The notes under the pieces: model-generated | What the model saw: the letters and a program-made list of their open reading frames with translations, nothing else | Database searches by the model: none | Told to the model about the DNA's origin: nothing | Translations under genes and position numbers: made by a program | Shown: piece by piece, positions 16,048 through 17,577 of the stretch | Position numbering within the stretch: the stretch's first letter is position 1 | How the letters are laid out: every line of letters starts with the position of its first letter | DNA from: an uncultured Muribaculaceae bacterium | GTDB taxonomy: Bacteria; Bacteroidota; Bacteroidia; Bacteroidales; Muribaculaceae | Reading direction: 5' to 3' | Length of the DNA stretch: 17,577 nt | NCBI GenBank assembly: GCA_934590135.1 | Contig: CAKTOT010000043.1 | Span: 1-17,577 of the forward strand

Positions 16048-16629
16048 TCACTCGGCGGGGTCGGCGTCGTCTTGAGAGAAGATTTCGCGCAAAAGACGGA
16101 GGTGTCGGTTCATGCGACGCCACAGAATGACAGCCACGATAGTGCCTATGACGGCACCCACAATACCGCCATAAACCACGTACACATCTCCGGCTGCCGC
16201 CATCTCCGCAAACAGCATAACCAGCACAGGAGTCATCAAAATAGTGCCGACAACGCGCATGCGGCCTATAAGACGCGTGGTCGCAGCTACACGCTCGGCG
16301 GCCTCGACTACGGGGAGACTGACATAGTCGCTACGATGGACGCGCCTATATACATAAAAGTTGGTGATAGCGCAGAATATGCCGTAGGCACTATAGCATA
16401 TTATCAGCGCCGGCGACACCGGCATCTCCTCGGCCAACCATAAGATGAGCGGAGGCAATAGCAACCCGGCTATGGCCGCCACCAGATGCTGACGCGCAAC
16501 CTTACCCGTAAGCGTGCGCGCCCGGTCAAGGCCCTTGACATTGATATCTGCAAGGGTACGCGTAGCATCGGCGGAAGGCTTTACGCCATTCCATTGTCGC
16601 TTGAGATAGTCTATATCATGTGTGGGCAT
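16048..16629 (-). CDS. Four-helix membrane protein, putative sigma-factor partner
   Basis: A 193-residue protein. The start is ATG 16629 (MPTHDIDYLKRQWNGV), four bases after the sigma-factor stop; the in-frame ATG at 16698 would overlap the sigma gene deeply and adds an unconvincing lysine/asparagine stretch. The N-terminal 45 residues are charged and cytoplasmic. Hydrophobic segments lie at about 48-66, 72-93, 125-142 and 149-170, and the C-terminus is short and acidic (SQDDADPAE). Position and shape suggest an anti-sigma factor or membrane sensor that holds the ECF sigma, but no zinc-binding anti-sigma motif (HxxxCxxC) is present and the family is not recognised. Confidence 0.8.
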   Translation of the reverse strand: MPTHDIDYLKRQWNGVKPSADATRTLADINVKGLDRARTLTGKVARQHLVAAIAGLLLPPLILWLAEEMPVSPALIICYSAYGIFCAITNFYVYRRVHRSDYVSLPVVEAAERVAATTRLIGRMRVVGTILMTPVLVMLFAEMAAAGDVYVVYGGIVGAVIGTIVAVILWRRMNRHLRLLREIFSQDDADPAE

Positions 16630-16633
16630 ATTC

Positions 16634-17146
16634 TTATTCTTGCAATTGTTTTTGTAATTTGGCTTTGATTCGATGAAGCCGCGTGGCCACGTTGGCACGC
16701 GTCAATCCGGTGATGTCAGCGATTTCATTGTAATCACGCTCGTCCAACCATAAGGTTATCAACGCCTTTTCCAGCGGATCGAGATGCGAAATCATACGAT
16801 ATAGGACGCGGAGATTTTCGGCACGTTCGCTGTCATCATCGGCCAAAATTTCGAGGGCGTGGTCAAGGTCTACGGTCCCGCGGTGGCGACTGACGCGTCG
16901 ATGCCACGAAATGCAGCTGTTGATGGCGGTACGATACAGCCATGTAGTAATGTCGGAACGTCCGCCGAAACTGTCCATACCGTTCCAAATATTGGCCACG
17001 GTCTCCTGATACAGATCATCAACGGGCGCATCAGCACCATGATACAGAAAGCACACCTTATAGAGCATCGTATTGTGCTTACGCAACAGCTCCTTGAAGC
17101 GGGCTTCCTTATCTTTAGATTCGGCTGATGTCGCTATTGTCTTCAT
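16634..17146 (-). CDS. ECF-type RNA polymerase sigma factor
   Basis: Directs RNA polymerase to a special promoter set, usually in response to an envelope or surface signal. The 170 residues are typical. Sigma region 2 spans about 22-85, with DDLYQETVANIWNGMDSF and TWLYRTAINSCISWHRR. A short linker follows, and region 4 (about 112-165) has the helix-turn-helix NEIADITGLTRANVATRLHRIK that reads the -35 element. No region 1.1 or 3 is present, which defines the ECF group. It is tightly coupled to the downstream membrane protein. An inverted repeat overlaps its probable promoter, compatible with autoregulation or a repressor. Confidence 0.95.
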   Translation of the reverse strand: MKTIATSAESKDKEARFKELLRKHNTMLYKVCFLYHGADAPVDDLYQETVANIWNGMDSFGGRSDITTWLYRTAINSCISWHRRVSRHRGTVDLDHALEILADDDSERAENLRVLYRMISHLDPLEKALITLWLDERDYNEIADITGLTRANVATRLHRIKAKLQKQLQE

Positions 17147-17224
17147 CGTATATTGTTAGACGCACCGTTTCCCGAAAAGTTACACCATACCACCATTTTT
17201 TTTGATCGGCTGAAAATATAGATT

Positions 17225-17256
17225 CAAATATTGGCTTAATTTTAACCCATTAAGCC
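17225..17256 (-). promoter_or_regulatory. Probable sigma-operon promoter with overlapping inverted repeat
   Basis: On the minus strand AATATTTG (17232-17225) matches TAnnTTTG in all but the first base. Immediately upstream, ggcttaat (17233-17240) and attaagcc (17249-17256) form a perfect eight-base inverted repeat with an eight-base spacer, covering where the -33 element should be. This is the layout of a repressor operator or an alternative sigma site. Confidence 0.35.
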
Positions 17257-17303
17257 GCAATAATGGCTATAACAGCTTGAATATAAGATATTGTTATTTC
17301 TCA

Positions 17304-17577
17304 ATGTGAAACCGGAGTGGGTCTTGCTCCCCTTCGTTGCGCAAGCGCTCCGCGATTACGAACCTACTCTCCTCGGGTTCGATTCTCATCGCGTTATCAA
17401 GAAAGAGGGGGCACCCTGCGGGCACCCCCTCTTTCTTGATGTGGAGCTGGAGGGATTCTTGCTCCCCTTCGTTGCGCAAGCGCTCCGCGATTACGAACCT
17501 CTCTCCTCGGGTTCGATTCTCATCGCGTTATCAAGAAAGAGGGGGCACCCTGCGGGCACCCCCTCTTTCTTGATGTG
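17304..17577. repeat. Tandem 134-bp structured repeat, two copies reaching the window end
   Basis: Copy 1 ends at 17443 and copy 2 at 17577. From cttgctcc (17323 and 17458) to gatgtg the copies are identical except for one extra A in copy 1 (17366). The 19 bases before copy 1's identical part are a diverged version of the same unit. Each unit holds an outer hairpin (CGCGAT...ATCGCG with CGAACC...GGTTCG inside; 17351-17393 and 17486-17527) and a very strong hairpin with 15-bp perfect arms starting tcaagaaagaggggg (17397-17439 and 17531-17573). Further copies probably lie past the edge. Confidence 0.9.
17397..17439. terminator. 15-bp-arm hairpin inside repeat unit 1
   Basis: tcaagaaagaggggg pairs perfectly with ccccctctttcttga, and an inner ccc/ggg pair closes a three-base loop. 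The arm itself ends in tctttcttga on the 3' side, so it could stop transcription in either direction. The copy in unit 2 is at 17531-17573. Confidence 0.55.

Noticed and set aside
16630..16698. A longer N-terminus for the four-helix membrane protein
   Set aside because: It would overlap the sigma-factor gene by 65 bases; ATG 16629 leaves the usual four-base gap.
17351..17393. A tRNA gene, because of the T-loop-like GGTTCGATTC
   Set aside because: The flanking bases do not form a T-stem, and no acceptor, D or anticodon arms can be drawn; the motif pairs instead with CGAACC in the repeat hairpin.
17294..17573. ORFs of 61 and 78 codons across the terminal repeats
   Set aside because: They are created by the tandem repeat and its hairpins, repeat themselves internally, and lack any native codon pattern.
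17304..17577. A CRISPR array
   Set aside because: The unit is 134 bases with no unique spacers and no cas genes nearby.

Overview
The window looks like chromosomal DNA of a gut-type member of the Bacteroidales (Bacteroidota), possibly Muribaculaceae, although no marker gene fixes the family. Four things point this way. Several genes are preceded by the Bacteroidota -7 promoter box TAnnTTTG, and clear Shine-Dalgarno sequences are lacking. Two large secreted proteins end in a type-A (T9SS/Por-like) C-terminal sorting module. There is a secreted family 31 glycoside hydrolase of the kind common in this group. The ordinary genes are GC-rich at third codon positions.

Layout, left to right. Positions 1-73 hold the last codons of a plus-strand gene. 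At 134-1135 (+) is an AT-richer ATP-grasp ligase that looks imported. A 23-bp-arm hairpin (1147-1203) separates it from a minus-strand block at 6284-1223: a one-pass membrane protein of unknown function (597 aa), an out-of-frame coding-like stretch at its 3' end (4309-4485), a secreted GH31 glycosidase and riboflavin synthase. A divergent promoter region (6285-6619) leads into a plus-strand housekeeping group: surE, an FKBP-type prolyl isomerase and yjbQ. This group ends in a strong shared hairpin (8370-8416).

The rest is on the minus strand. At 9078-8438 is a small exported protein split into two frames exactly at an A7 run. At 12222-9376 is a four-jelly-roll secreted protein, and at 15585-12322 a secreted leucine-rich-repeat protein built from two copies of the same module. 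At 17146-16048 is an ECF sigma factor followed four bases later by a four-helix membrane protein. The 462-bp gap at 15586-16047 carries a promoter and two hairpins that could form a small RNA. The window ends inside a tandem array of a 134-bp repeat; each unit folds into two hairpins.

The LRR protein and the jelly-roll protein probably act as a co-expressed pair of cell-surface or secreted adhesin/binding proteins. The sigma factor and its membrane partner look like a cell-surface signalling pair. I found no convincing complete new multi-gene system. The best leads are the A7 frameshift gene, the structured 134-bp repeat, the uncharacterised 597-aa membrane protein with its out-of-frame tail, and the small RNA candidate.
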